A stretch of 64,000 nt of DNA from Flavobacteriales bacterium (GCA_947497485.1 CANMHB010000015.1:18997-82996), one strand, 5' to 3'; shown: positions 9,052-19,219, counted from the first letter of the stretch. Notes: generated by a model from the letters alone, not told the origin. Made by a program: numbers and translations.

Positions 9052-12000
9052 ATGGAAAGACGCTTTGAGGGATTCCCAACCGAAGGAGGCCTAATAATAC
9101 TTGATACATTTACTGGAGAGGTGAAATTAGTGCCGATCAATGGGATCACTGTGTCCTCGGGGAGTACAGTAAAATCGGTTAATCCTCTAACTCAAGGAAG
9201 CGCTCAAATCAATATGTCTGATTTCGACAGTGAAGTGTGCACCACTTTTCCTTATCCTATCGCTAAGCCATATGCTGAATTAATTGGGGAAACTGATCCC
9301 CGTCAGCAATGTAAACTAATGGTAGATACCTTTACCGCCGTATTAAAACTAATGGCCTTACAAGTGGCAAGTGAGTATCTACGTGTAAAAGATCTCAAAG
9401 ATTTGAGAGTAAACCAGACTTTGAAACGTGACATACAGCGTCCACTGATCTCAGCTTGGAACAATGTGTTGATCGAAACCATAGCTGTTTTAAATCAGAA
9501 TAATGTTCCATTTTTCTCCCCTGAGTTGGTAAGAGCCTACGAAAACCTTGAAACTAAATGCAAGGATAAGATATTCGTGGAAAAACATTACGAGGATGAA
9601 AATGGTCAAATGGTGACAAAGAGATCACCATTGGCTAAAATACAGGCCCTTATTAAATATCGAAATAGCCTGGCTCATGGATTTAATCAATCGAAAGAAA
9701 GAGCTATGAAGGAACTTGAACTTTATCTGCCAGTTTTAAAAGATATTTTAGAAGAGGTACGCTATATGTCACGTTACACACTTTGGCATGTTTCATCCAA
9801 GGAAGATAATGTAGAAGGGATACGCTTGATGGGTAGCACGCCTGCGCGGCAAAAACTAAAGGTGAATCGCGCATTACTTGATCCCGGAATCTCTCCGGTT
9901 TTCCTAGTCAATGAATCTACAATGGAGGTGTTACCAATGTTTACATTTCTTGATTTAGATATATCCGAAGGGCCAGGAATTGCCGAGACAGGAAAAGATA
10001 TTTTCATTTTTGATGGAAATACAGATAGCACGGTCATTTACCTTTCTACTTCGAGTGGCCAACACCTCGAGAAAAAGTCCCGAATGAAGCATTGGAAGGA
10101 AATATTGAAGACAAAGGAACTCCAGCTAAAAGCTATTTCAGAAAAGGATCTGGACCTTGCAAAAATCAACACTATGACTTCTCTGGTTACTGAGCAGACG
10201 CTGCAGACTTTGATTAACAGCGGAAAATTTATACCTGAGGTGACCTTAAAAAGAGCTGATTTGGAAATCTACCTTGACCAATTCTTATTGGGTGATTACA
10301 ATGCAATTGTCGTAGGGGGAGAGAGCGGAATAGGAAAAAGCACTTTGCTTGCAGATAAAGTGAGAGAATGGTCTGAGCAAGGAAATTCAGTGATGTTCTA
10401 TAAAGCAAGCGCGTTAAATTCGCCTGAGATAGGACAGAAATTCATTAGTGACCTTGGTCTGAAAGTGAATTTTCCGGAAGATTTCCTCTCTATGGTCTCC
10501 GAGATTATGACCCAAAGTGAAAAACATTTCTTTTTAGTCATTGATGCAATAAACGAATTCAGTGGGGACGTGAACATGCTTATCAATGCAATAGAATCTC
10601 TGGTTGCACAAGCTTCCCCTTATCGATGGTTCAGAATCATCATAACCGTTCGTGACAGCTCTTACAACCGCACTCACGCCCGTTTTGGATCTCGTGTTGC
10701 TGATCGCTATTTCTCCATAGAAATTGATCATGCCGGAGATAAAAAAAAATCATTGATTATACCATTGAGCCGTCTAAATGAAAACACGGTGGAACGAATC
10801 TATGAGAAGTACAGATCATATACGCTCAAAGATAGTGATGATCCTACGGATTTGGGATATCATATTTTTAAGCCGCTCAATGCTTATAAAGATTTGGACA
10901 GTTTCGGAACAACTGTTGATTTGATTAAAAGTCCGCTAATGATGCGCTTGATACTACAGGCGTTCAACAGAAAGGAACTCCCTTCGAACCTAAGTACTGA
11001 TAGTGCTATGCAGATCTATCTCGATGAAGTTGTGGTAGAAAAAAACAATCCGAACGGTTCTTTTCCCGCTCGTCGTAATTTCCTTTCTGCACTTGTTAAA
11101 ATTCTAGATAAAGCGGCGACAGATACCTATAAAAAAGACGAATTACTGGAAGTGATGTCTCTAAAGGATGCCTTGATGAATCCTCAGAAAGACAGCCCTT
11201 ATGTTCAATTACTCGAGTTAGGGGTTTTGATGGAGGAATGGGAAGAAGGTGAATGCTACGTGCGTTTTTCTTTCGATCGACTTTTTGAATTTCTGCTTGC
11301 AGAGGAACACTTCAAGCGAACCACTAGCGTCAATGTCTTGAAAGAGCTCATGGATCGCAGCAAGTTATTTCGCAGCATGGAGGGTGCAGTTCAGATAATA
11401 ATGGTCAGACTAACTCTTAACGGTGAGCAACAAATAATTATGGGGCTCATTGATAACTTAGACCCTAAAGATGAACAATTTATTCAGACGGTAGTCGGAT
11501 TCCTTAAGACACTCTTTTATGTTAATCGTGGGGTTTTCCAAAAACTGATAGAAAATCTACCATCAGACCCGACTCAAACTGACTTAAAGCTACTTTCTGA
11601 ACTGATTACTAGTGATTTAGTGTTTACAAACGAGGAAAAGGAAAGCTACATTAATCTTTTGTTGGATGTATCTAGAGCATTGAATGATGTTTATTACCAG
11701 GCAGATGCCTTGTGTCTTTTAAGCGACCATCTGATGTTTCTAGATGAAGCCCAAAATGCCCTGATTAAATCGGAAGAGGCAATGAAATTATTTGAAATGG
11801 TAAATGATTTAGATGGTGTTGCACGTTCTTATAATTTGATTGGGAACTGTCAAAATAAAATTGAACCGTATCTATTTGGAGATTATCCAAAAAATTCACT
11901 TATAGAAGATATATTGTTAAAAATGGTACCCGAGAACCATTCATGGCTTGAATCCTATAACAAAGCATTAGAAATCAATTCAGCCATTGGAACAGAAAAA

Positions 12001-13437
12001 GCCAAAAAAAGAATTGTTTTAAACCTAATCAACAAGGCTATGGGTTATGCTAATGCGTTGAATGAATTGGATTATTGGCAAACGTTTTCAAATGATAACG
12101 ATTATGATAAAAAAGCAGTTTACAATAGTTTTGAGAAATATGTCACCTCTAATTATCTTACAGCACTCGGTATTGCTGAAGAAATAGATTTTAAACGAGG
12201 CATGAGTATAATTTACAATAACTTGGCTACCAAAGAAATGGATCAAGCTGATTATCAAAAAGCAGCGGATCACCTTTTGAAATCTATTGCAATCAACGAA
12301 AAAATTGGAGATTCAAGCGGTCTCGGATATAATTATTGGAATCTTGCAATATGTAAAATAAATCTTGCACAAATAGATATTATTGAATATTTCAAGTTGC
12401 GAATGAAGGCAGCAGAATTTTTTAGACGATCAGGGTATATTTCGGGAGAAATAAGGCATCTAGAAAATTTCGTTTATGATATCAAGGGCGCTCATAATAA
12501 ATCAGAAACAACACCTAATGAAGCGAAGCAACTTATCAATCAAACTTTAACGCATTCAATTTTCGACCTTTCTAATCGATGGTTCGAATTAATAAATACC
12601 AGTTCACATAAATCAGGTATTTCCAAAGCAGACGGAAGAAAAATATATGAATTGTACGAAAGTATTTTGAAAATTTCTTGGTACGATTTAAATTATTTTC
12701 GAAAAATACTGCTACAAAATCATTCTATTACACAATTATTGGGAATATTAAGTCTATTTGATTGCGAACGGGTGTCAAAAAAACTCGAGGTATCTGAAGC
12801 TGACCTACATTTTGTTGACGTATTATCTAAGGTGAGTATTGAAACTTTTAATGCCATTTTTGAAGAAACATCTGAAGATGAATTCGAAGAGATAAAATCT
12901 CTATTCATGAAAGGAAAATTAACAATTAAAGCGATTATAGACGATAATTGGCAATATCTATTCGAGATTTCAAACAATGACCTTTCTTCAGAAGAGAAAA
13001 TTGAAAATGGAGAACAAGCAGAAAATTTATTAACAAAGTTGACTTGGTGCCGTGAGGTTGAAACAAGCAAGGAGCTTTTCCAAATTTATAAAAAGAAGGT
13101 TCTTGAATACCTGAAAAAACTCAAAAAAGATAAAGATAAGTCGGTTAACTATCGTTTTGCACCCGAAGCCATACTGATTCTTGATAAGCTTTTAGAAGAC
13201 AGCAAAATAACCGAAAAAGAAATTGGGGATTGTATTAGTCATTTCAGCATTATATATGTCGAAGAATTCCCATTTGCCTTTTTCTATCTGCTTATCGTTT
13301 ATTTAAATAAACAAAACGATACCGAATTGCTTAAAGTGGTATTCCAAAAATTGGAAGAACAAAGGGTATGGTTCCCAGAAGTGTGGCCCAGAAGTGTGGC
13401 CATGAACAAGATCAGGGAGGATTTGCAGTTAGTTTAA
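9052..13437 (+). CDS. HEPN-like / STAND NTPase / TPR protein 1
   Basis: The 1461-residue cytosolic protein has several parts. An N-terminal helical domain carries the HEPN ribonuclease signature R-x4-H as RNSLAH (Arg204-His209). A beta-rich linker follows. A NACHT/STAND-type NTPase has Walker A GESGIGKST (423-431) and Walker B LVIDAINEF (Asp498, Glu502). Next is a winged-helix-like region, then degenerate TPR-type helices from about 880 to 1140. STAND proteins of this plan sense an invader through the repeats, oligomerise with ATP and release a toxic effector, here presumably the HEPN RNase. This is inference from architecture. It shares the N-terminal and NTPase parts with the gene at 13554. 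Confidence 0.75.
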   Translation: MERRFEGFPTEGGLIILDTFTGEVKLVPINGITVSSGSTVKSVNPLTQGSAQINMSDFDSEVCTTFPYPIAKPYAELIGETDPRQQCKLMVDTFTAVLKLMALQVASEYLRVKDLKDLRVNQTLKRDIQRPLISAWNNVLIETIAVLNQNNVPFFSPELVRAYENLETKCKDKIFVEKHYEDENGQMVTKRSPLAKIQALIKYRNSLAHGFNQSKERAMKELELYLPVLKDILEEVRYMSRYTLWHVSSKEDNVEGIRLMGSTPARQKLKVNRALLDPGISPVFLVNESTMEVLPMFTFLDLDISEGPGIAETGKDIFIFDGNTDSTVIYLSTSSGQHLEKKSRMKHWKEILKTKELQLKAISEKDLDLAKINTMTSLVTEQTLQTLINSGKFIPEVTLKRADLEIYLDQFLLGDYNAIVVGGESGIGKSTLLADKVREWSEQGNSVMFYKASALNSPEIGQKFISDLGLKVNFPEDFLSMVSEIMTQSEKHFFLVIDAINEFSGDVNMLINAIESLVAQASPYRWFRIIITVRDSSYNRTHARFGSRVADRYFSIEIDHAGDKKKSLIIPLSRLNENTVERIYEKYRSYTLKDSDDPTDLGYHIFKPLNAYKDLDSFGTTVDLIKSPLMMRLILQAFNRKELPSNLSTDSAMQIYLDEVVVEKNNPNGSFPARRNFLSALVKILDKAATDTYKKDELLEVMSLKDALMNPQKDSPYVQLLELGVLMEEWEEGECYVRFSFDRLFEFLLAEEHFKRTTSVNVLKELMDRSKLFRSMEGAVQIIMVRLTLNGEQQIIMGLIDNLDPKDEQFIQTVVGFLKTLFYVNRGVFQKLIENLPSDPTQTDLKLLSELITSDLVFTNEEKESYINLLLDVSRALNDVYYQADALCLLSDHLMFLDEAQNALIKSEEAMKLFEMVNDLDGVARSYNLIGNCQNKIEPYLFGDYPKNSLIEDILLKMVPENHSWLESYNKALEINSAIGTEKAKKRIVLNLINKAMGYANALNELDYWQTFSNDNDYDKKAVYNSFEKYVTSNYLTALGIAEEIDFKRGMSIIYNNLATKEMDQADYQKAADHLLKSIAINEKIGDSSGLGYNYWNLAICKINLAQIDIIEYFKLRMKAAEFFRRSGYISGEIRHLENFVYDIKGAHNKSETTPNEAKQLINQTLTHSIFDLSNRWFELINTSSHKSGISKADGRKIYELYESILKISWYDLNYFRKILLQNHSITQLLGILSLFDCERVSKKLEVSEADLHFVDVLSKVSIETFNAIFEETSEDEFEEIKSLFMKGKLTIKAIIDDNWQYLFEISNNDLSSEEKIENGEQAENLLTKLTWCREVETSKELFQIYKKKVLEYLKKLKKDKDKSVNYRFAPEAILILDKLLEDSKITEKEIGDCISHFSIIYVEEFPFAFFYLLIVYLNKQNDTELLKVVFQKLEEQRVWFPEVWPRSVAMNKIREDLQLV

Positions 13438-13467
13438 AATCTTTATTATCAAAAAATATCCCACACC

Positions 13468-13536
13468 GAACTCATATACCTCCAATACATCTACGATGGA
13501 CTTGTAAAAGGAAGCATTCAGAATTTAAATAAATAA
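13468..13536 (+). pseudogene. degraded second copy of the DGLVKG peptide
   Basis: Immediately after the stop of the first giant gene, and in the same frame, the bases read EL.YLQYIYDGLVKGSIQNLNK then TAA (13534-13536). This matches the peptide at 8899-9018 (EL...YLRYIFDGLVKGNI), and the DNA is also very similar around GATGGACTTGT. No ATG, GTG or TTG lies between the stop at 13437 and this segment. It therefore looks like a remnant, unless an unusual start or read-through is used. It ends 17 bases before the second giant gene. Confidence 0.5.
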
Positions 13537-13553
13537 TGTAGAAAAATCATATA

Positions 13554-16500
13554 ATGAGCGAATATATCTGTAGTACTCCAAGCTGTGCCATCGCATTATC
13601 AAAGGCAGCTTTCCCTGTTAGTATGAATTGTCCAGTCTGTCAACAAGCGTTGACTGAACTAATTGAAAAACCACTTCTGTCAGAAGAAGACGAACAATTG
13701 ATTTCAAATTTACCTTATGTAATTGCTTATCCTTTGAAGCGTACATTATTAGAAAAACATGCATGGACAAAAATCAATTTGCTTAAAGACACATTCCTGA
13801 ATTATCTCAAATATATCGGATTGATTGCAGCGTCTGAGTTTTTTAATAGCCCATTAAAGGATAAAAAAATGGTTGCGTTGTTTCAACAAGCATTGGCCGA
13901 ACCTTCTTTTGGATCTTGGAATCAATATATCAGAGAAACCTTATCTTATCTGAAAGAAAACAATCATTCGTTTTTCTGTCCAGATTTGCTTAGTTATTAT
14001 GACTTAATCGAGTCTGGAAAAAAAAGAAAGCTTTTCAAAGGCGAGATTGAAATTATGGATGCGAATGGTGATATTCAAATAAAAAAGCAAGAAGCAACTG
14101 CAATAGGCATGTTGATCAATTTCAGAAATCGTTATCTTGGTCATGGACTTACCCTTGATGAAAGTGATGCTGTCAATCATTGGGAAATGTATTTCCCTAT
14201 TTTCAGAGAACTTTTAGTGCAATTGAAATTCTCGGCAGTATATCCCATGTTTAAATGTGAGCATGGAGAATCCTATTTATTGAAATCAGCAGAAATCAGT
14301 TTGGTGGAAAAAGGGAACCAAACTTCTTCTCGAGTTTGGATTGAAAACCCAGAAGGCAATTCTATGGATATATTGCCATTTTTTGTTGTTCCTGGCGAAG
14401 TTTCAATAGGAAAGGAGGACAAAGAGCAACTATTAACCTATGAATCTTACACAGGTAAAACCATCAAGTTTTTTAGTCCTGAAGGAACAGAAAAGCAAAC
14501 TTCTGGTAAAATTCTTGAAAAATTAAATTTATTACTTCGTGATAAACAAAAGGAAACTCCATTCGCTCCAGAGGCTTTTACAAAAGATGAATTTTTAAAG
14601 CGAATTGCGGAAGAAAATAAATTGTTACTCGATACACTTATTTCTGAGAAAAAAATTATTCCGGGTATTTACCAACATCGGGAAGAAATGGAAATCAAGT
14701 TGCGAGAATGGATTGGAGCAAGAGCAAATATCTTTTTTATTGTAGCAGAAGCGGGCAGTGGCAAAACAAACTTGCTTGTAGAGATGCAAAAACAATATAC
14801 TGAACGCGATTTACCTAGCCTTCTCATTCGAGCAGGGCGAATGGAAAAACAATCCTTGAAAGAGCAGATTACCTATTTACTCAATATCGATTTGCAACAA
14901 GGGTTAGAAAATTATACATCTATTGCTGGTACACAATCACAGCCGACTTTTATTTTAATAGATGGATTGAATGAAGCAAATAATGCAGAAGAAATTTGGC
15001 GGGAAATTATTGACATCTGTAAGGTATTTGTTCCGGGGAGTATAAAGTTTGTTGTGACGAATAGAGCAAATACAAAATCTGAATTAAGACGTTATTCACT
15101 TTCTGAAAAAGACTATAACTTACTTTATGGCGAAAACAAGGACAATGAAACAGAATTAGGGGCTTATACCTTTTGGTTAACATCCCTGAACATGAGAGAA
15201 ATGAAAGGCGCTTGGGAAGGGTACATTCAAAATAATAAGAATAATTATAAGCCACAATTCTTGTTTGATGATTTAGCCGTATTCGATCGTACAATTTACA
15301 ACTTGATTGGCAACCCTCTTGTGCTGCGTATATTTTTGGAAACCTATCATGGTAAATCTTTACCTAAGAAAGGAATTAAACACTTAAACATCTGGCAAGA
15401 CTGGCTTGAAACCTTTTCAAAAGCTGAAATTAGTTTTTTGAAACTTTTAGCCCAAGTTGTTTGGGAAAAGGGTAAGAATGAATTGCTAATGGATGATTTA
15501 CTCAATCATTCTAGTTTGAAACTATATATAACTACTGATTTGATAAATGCCCCCTACCCACGATTTAAAAACCTAGGATGGGTAAGTCGCTTTACGAAGG
15601 ATTTAAATTCATATCTTTCTTTTACCGTGGAGGGGTCTTTGCTTTATCTTTTGGGAATCTACTTAAATGAACAAGAGGGAAGCAAAGTTTTAAATTCTAT
15701 TACAAGTTTACTAGACAAGGGCTCAATGATTCAGAAATCTGCTGTTGAAGCATTCTTAATCCAAATTGCCCTTGAAGGTGATTTTTCATTGGTTTGTGAT
15801 TTGATAGATGCAGGCGATAAATACCACAATTCATGTAATTACCCGATGCTGTTCTACATTCGTAACTATGGGGTGAATTTGTTAATAGAAAGGGTGTTTT
15901 CTATGCCTTCTGAGAATGACTGGAAAGCAATATTGATGTTAATCAAAACCCTAAAAGACGTCCAAGAGAATATGCTACTTAAGGAGCTGATGGAAAAATT
16001 GATGCCGTTGAATACTTTTAATTCAACTCCTGCACTAGAATTGGGTTTAAAGGCGTGTTCAATTCTGGATAATAAGCCAGCACAAGAGTATCTTTTAGAA
16101 ATTGACAAATATTCTGAACTTTTTAGAGATGATTATTTAATCTTGGAAAATTATGGTGATGTATATTACAAATTTGCTCAGTTCGATAGAGCTTTAGATT
16201 TTTATCAACAATGCCTTAATGTTGAATTAGAAATCCGAGCTAGGGAGAATCCAGAATTGGCATCTATTTATTCTAAAATTGGGAGGGTATTTAGTAATAA
16301 AGGTCAAAACGATAAGGCCCTTGAGTATCATCAAAGATGCCTAGAAATTGAATTGCAAACATTGGGGTCGGATCATCCATTATTGGCGGGTTCATATAGC
16401 AGTATCGCGGGTGTGTGGAATGATAATCGCGAATATGATAAAGCCCTTGAGTTTTATCAGAAGGGATTAGATATAAATATAAAAACACTGGGTGAAGAAC

Positions 16501-17843
16501 ATCCATATGTATCCACTTCGTATAATAATATTGGACTTGTTTGGTGGAATAAGGGCGACCATCACAAAGCCAATGATTTTTATCAAAAAGCATTGGACAT
16601 AAAATTAAAAACCTTGGGTGATGAACATCCTAATGTTGCTAGCACATTAAGTAATATTGGGATTATTTTAGATTCGAAAGGGGAACACGACGAGGCTTTA
16701 GAGTTTTATCAAAAAGCTCTAAACATTGAATTGAAAACTTTGGGTGAGGAACATCCAAATGTGGCTAGTTCTTTTGCTAATATTGGAACAATATGGCACA
16801 GAAAAGGAGAGTACGATAAAGCCATAGAGTATTATGAAAAGTGTTTAAATATAGTATTAAAAACTTTTGGTGAGGAGCACCATGATTTAGCTACCACTTA
16901 TAATAATATTGCGGTGTCGTGGTCATGCAAAGGTAATAATGTAAAAACCCTAGAGTATTATGAAAAGAATTTGGCAATCACTTTAAAAACTTTTGGTGGG
17001 GAACATCCCTCCGTTGCTTTGTCGTATAATAATCTTGGAGTTGTATGGGAAAATATTGGCAACTACGAGAAAGCATTAGAGTATCATGAAAAAAGCTTGA
17101 AAATCCGTTTAAAAACATTGGGAGAGGGGCATCCAGATGTAGCTAGTTCCTATAATAATATTGGAGATACATGGGGAAGAAAAGGAAACATAGACACTGC
17201 CTTAAATTATTATGATAAGTGTCTAGAAATTCGTTTGAAATCTTTAGGTGAGAATCATCCTGACTGTGCGACATCTTATAATAATATTGGCGTTGTATGG
17301 GATGGTAAGGGAGAATATGACAAAGCCATAGAGTATTATGAAAAGTGTTTAAATATAGAAATAAAAAACTTAGGTGCGGAGAATCCTTCTATCGCTTCCA
17401 TTTGTATTGACATTGGATTTGCGTTGGAAAATAAAGGTGATTACATCAAAGCTATTAAATTTTATCAGCAAAGTAAAGATGTTAATATAATTGTATTTGG
17501 AAAGGAACATACTTCAGTTTCGCTTAATTATTTTTATATAGGTCGTTGTTTTAAGAGTCTAAGTGAATACAAGGATGCAATAAAAGCATTCAAAAATGGA
17601 TACAAATATTATAGGAAAGGTGGTTTTCCATTTAACATGGCAGAATGTTATGAAAAACTAGGTGACGGAATTAAGGCGTTTGCTTTTTTTCTGGAATCAG
17701 CGGAATTGAGAAAATCCGACCCTGAGATAGGCATTGACGCAGAAGCAACAATAGATACGGTTAAAAATGTTGTTCGTTTAGCAACTGAATTGGAACGAAT
17801 GGAAGATGTACCAGACTGGATAAAAGAGTTAAGATTAGGATAA
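13554..17843 (+). CDS. zinc-ribbon / HEPN-like / STAND NTPase / kinesin-light-chain-type TPR protein 2
   Basis: The 1429-residue protein opens with a zinc-ribbon-like segment (Cys6, Cys11, Cys26, Cys29). A helical HEPN-like domain follows, homologous to that of the gene at 9052, with the signature FRNRYLGHG (Arg191 to His197). Next is a STAND-type NTPase with Walker A EAGSGKT (399-405) and Walker B ILIDGLNE (Asp470, Glu474). The C-terminal third is eleven 42-residue TPR repeats of the LKTLGEEHP..ASSYNNIG type (about 876-1337), which normally bind protein partners. I infer a repeat-sensing, NTPase-gated HEPN effector in anti-phage or abortive defence. It is not a fragment: all domains look intact. 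Confidence 0.75.
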   Translation: MSEYICSTPSCAIALSKAAFPVSMNCPVCQQALTELIEKPLLSEEDEQLISNLPYVIAYPLKRTLLEKHAWTKINLLKDTFLNYLKYIGLIAASEFFNSPLKDKKMVALFQQALAEPSFGSWNQYIRETLSYLKENNHSFFCPDLLSYYDLIESGKKRKLFKGEIEIMDANGDIQIKKQEATAIGMLINFRNRYLGHGLTLDESDAVNHWEMYFPIFRELLVQLKFSAVYPMFKCEHGESYLLKSAEISLVEKGNQTSSRVWIENPEGNSMDILPFFVVPGEVSIGKEDKEQLLTYESYTGKTIKFFSPEGTEKQTSGKILEKLNLLLRDKQKETPFAPEAFTKDEFLKRIAEENKLLLDTLISEKKIIPGIYQHREEMEIKLREWIGARANIFFIVAEAGSGKTNLLVEMQKQYTERDLPSLLIRAGRMEKQSLKEQITYLLNIDLQQGLENYTSIAGTQSQPTFILIDGLNEANNAEEIWREIIDICKVFVPGSIKFVVTNRANTKSELRRYSLSEKDYNLLYGENKDNETELGAYTFWLTSLNMREMKGAWEGYIQNNKNNYKPQFLFDDLAVFDRTIYNLIGNPLVLRIFLETYHGKSLPKKGIKHLNIWQDWLETFSKAEISFLKLLAQVVWEKGKNELLMDDLLNHSSLKLYITTDLINAPYPRFKNLGWVSRFTKDLNSYLSFTVEGSLLYLLGIYLNEQEGSKVLNSITSLLDKGSMIQKSAVEAFLIQIALEGDFSLVCDLIDAGDKYHNSCNYPMLFYIRNYGVNLLIERVFSMPSENDWKAILMLIKTLKDVQENMLLKELMEKLMPLNTFNSTPALELGLKACSILDNKPAQEYLLEIDKYSELFRDDYLILENYGDVYYKFAQFDRALDFYQQCLNVELEIRARENPELASIYSKIGRVFSNKGQNDKALEYHQRCLEIELQTLGSDHPLLAGSYSSIAGVWNDNREYDKALEFYQKGLDINIKTLGEEHPYVSTSYNNIGLVWWNKGDHHKANDFYQKALDIKLKTLGDEHPNVASTLSNIGIILDSKGEHDEALEFYQKALNIELKTLGEEHPNVASSFANIGTIWHRKGEYDKAIEYYEKCLNIVLKTFGEEHHDLATTYNNIAVSWSCKGNNVKTLEYYEKNLAITLKTFGGEHPSVALSYNNLGVVWENIGNYEKALEYHEKSLKIRLKTLGEGHPDVASSYNNIGDTWGRKGNIDTALNYYDKCLEIRLKSLGENHPDCATSYNNIGVVWDGKGEYDKAIEYYEKCLNIEIKNLGAENPSIASICIDIGFALENKGDYIKAIKFYQQSKDVNIIVFGKEHTSVSLNYFYIGRCFKSLSEYKDAIKAFKNGYKYYRKGGFPFNMAECYEKLGDGIKAFAFFLESAELRKSDPEIGIDAEATIDTVKNVVRLATELERMEDVPDWIKELRLG
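16179..17564 (+). repeat. eleven in-frame 126-bp TPR repeats
   Basis: This part of the second HEPN-STAND gene is built of eleven units of exactly 126 bases (42 codons) with no indel between units. The consensus reads EYDKALEYYEKCL.I.LKTLGEEHP.VA.SYNNIG..W..KG. The middle units are most alike; the first and last two are more diverged. Such arrays are prone to unequal crossing-over, so unit number may vary between strains. Confidence 0.85.
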
Positions 17844-17893
17844 ATCAAATTTTGTAATAAACGCTAAATAAAAGAACTTATATATCCATTGAC

Positions 17894-18454
17894 ATGAAAG
17901 CAAAAACATATCAAAGCAGAAATGACTTTACTGCACCTCAATCAATTAGTACTTTTGGCATTCCTGTCAGAGTAAAAGGTGATCTAAAATATTTAGGTTT
18001 AGAAGAATTTAATTTCTGTAAAATTCTGAGAGATTTCAAGTTTAATAATTATCACCTTGCTTACATACCATGTTATAGCACTTGTGGACGACCTAATCTT
18101 AACAAATTAGACCTGTTTTTTAGTGCTGGAAATGGAGTTACGATTCATTACGCAACATTATTTCATGTTGAACAACTATCTATTGAGGAAATTAGTGAAT
18201 TAAGAGTTTCGCTTTTAGCGGCGAGATTTCCGAATTTCGTAGAAAATAGTCCCGATTTTCAAAACAATTATCAAAATTTGTTTGAGCCCGCTTTAGCAAT
18301 ATGGAAAAATAATTTCAATCAAGATAACATACTTGCAAGGGGGCATGATCCCAGATTTGTATTAAACGTTAAATATAAGTCAATTCAATTTCATTCTATG
18401 GGTAACATAGTTCCTTGGACAAATTTTAAACGCGCTCGTGCTTTATATGCTTAA
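17894..18454 (+). CDS. hypothetical protein downstream of the STAND genes
   Basis: This 186-residue protein is not recognised. It appears to be a mixed alpha/beta soluble protein with three cysteines in one stretch (FCKILR and PCYSTCGRP) and a C-terminal basic end (NFKRARALYA). It has no signal peptide or membrane helix. It lies 50 bases after the second HEPN-STAND gene and 22 bases before the next small gene, all on one strand. It could belong to the same unit or be an independent cargo gene. Confidence 0.55.
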   Translation: MKAKTYQSRNDFTAPQSISTFGIPVRVKGDLKYLGLEEFNFCKILRDFKFNNYHLAYIPCYSTCGRPNLNKLDLFFSAGNGVTIHYATLFHVEQLSIEEISELRVSLLAARFPNFVENSPDFQNNYQNLFEPALAIWKNNFNQDNILARGHDPRFVLNVKYKSIQFHSMGNIVPWTNFKRARALYA

Positions 18455-18476
18455 AATCAAACTAAAATAATTAATT

Positions 18477-19142
18477 ATGAAAAAAATGAATAGAGAATTA
18501 ATAGAAAATACTCAATCCCAAATAGAATCATATTTGGCCGATGCACAGTCAATTCTTTCAGCATCGAATTCTGATGAATTGTCAGCATGCATCGAAAGTA
18601 GTCAAACTGGAATTTCCGAGGTCTATGAAAATGGAATCGATGAAATCAAATCGAGATTGAAAGAAGCCGGACTGAAAACAAATTTTGATGAGCAACAAAA
18701 TTTCGTTTTATCTCAATACATCGGATTTAACCTTCAAACGATAATCTTTGATGAGTTCTTTCCATCCATCGAAAATGAAGATTATTCCCTAGATAAAATC
18801 CCGAATTTACTGGCAGGAGGAGAACAAGGTGATGAATTAGTTAAATGTGCGCGATTCATTAAGTTTATTGGTTTAGTTGGTAAATCTATGTTTGCCGTTT
18901 CGAATGTCGCAGCGTCGACGGACATAACTCCGATGGATTCATTTATCGCAGATTTGAATGAATCAACAATCATAGGACATTCTTGGGATTCTCCACTAAT
19001 AGGGGTATTCCCCCCAAAAGACGCGGCGTTTTTCACGAAACTCTATTCAACAAAAGATTGGAAAAAGAAATTTCATCAGCGTTGTGTGAATGTGGGGAAT
19101 GAAATGATCTCGAACGCACAAAATTTAAACCTGAACAATTAA
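18477..19142 (+). CDS. hypothetical helical protein
   Basis: The 221-residue product is not recognised. The first 70 residues are an amphipathic, Ser/Glu/Gln-rich helical region. The rest is mixed, with a hydrophobic patch around FIKFIGLVGKSMFAVSNVA. The N-terminus MKKMNRELIE is not a secretion signal. It is 22 bases downstream of the previous orphan. A hairpin with a short T-run lies directly after its stop, so it probably ends a transcript. Confidence 0.55.
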   Translation: MKKMNRELIENTQSQIESYLADAQSILSASNSDELSACIESSQTGISEVYENGIDEIKSRLKEAGLKTNFDEQQNFVLSQYIGFNLQTIIFDEFFPSIENEDYSLDKIPNLLAGGEQGDELVKCARFIKFIGLVGKSMFAVSNVAASTDITPMDSFIADLNESTIIGHSWDSPLIGVFPPKDAAFFTKLYSTKDWKKKFHQRCVNVGNEMISNAQNLNLNN

Positions 19143-19153
19143 CTCAACTTTGA

Positions 19154-19194
19154 AATAATACCTCCATTATTTTGAAGGTATTGTTATCCTTTTT
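19154..19194 (+). terminator. probable intrinsic terminator
   Basis: Left arm AATAATACCT (19154-19163) pairs with AGGTATTGTT (19176-19185), including one G-T pair. The loop is 12 bases, and a short T-run follows at 19190-19194. It lies just behind the stop at 19142 and ahead of the FtsK-gamma-like gene. The stem is AT-rich, so the strength is uncertain. Confidence 0.45.
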
Positions 19195-19219
19195 AATTAA
19201 AAATATTAACACAAAACAC

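Noticed and set aside
8852..9094. 80-codon open frame before the first HEPN-STAND gene
   Set aside because: It is in a different frame from the conserved DGLVKG peptide at 8899-9018, has poor composition, and runs into the start of the large gene.
13438..13536. Second DGLVKG peptide as a real gene
   Set aside because: There is no ATG, GTG or TTG between the upstream stop and the conserved core, so I list it only as a remnant.
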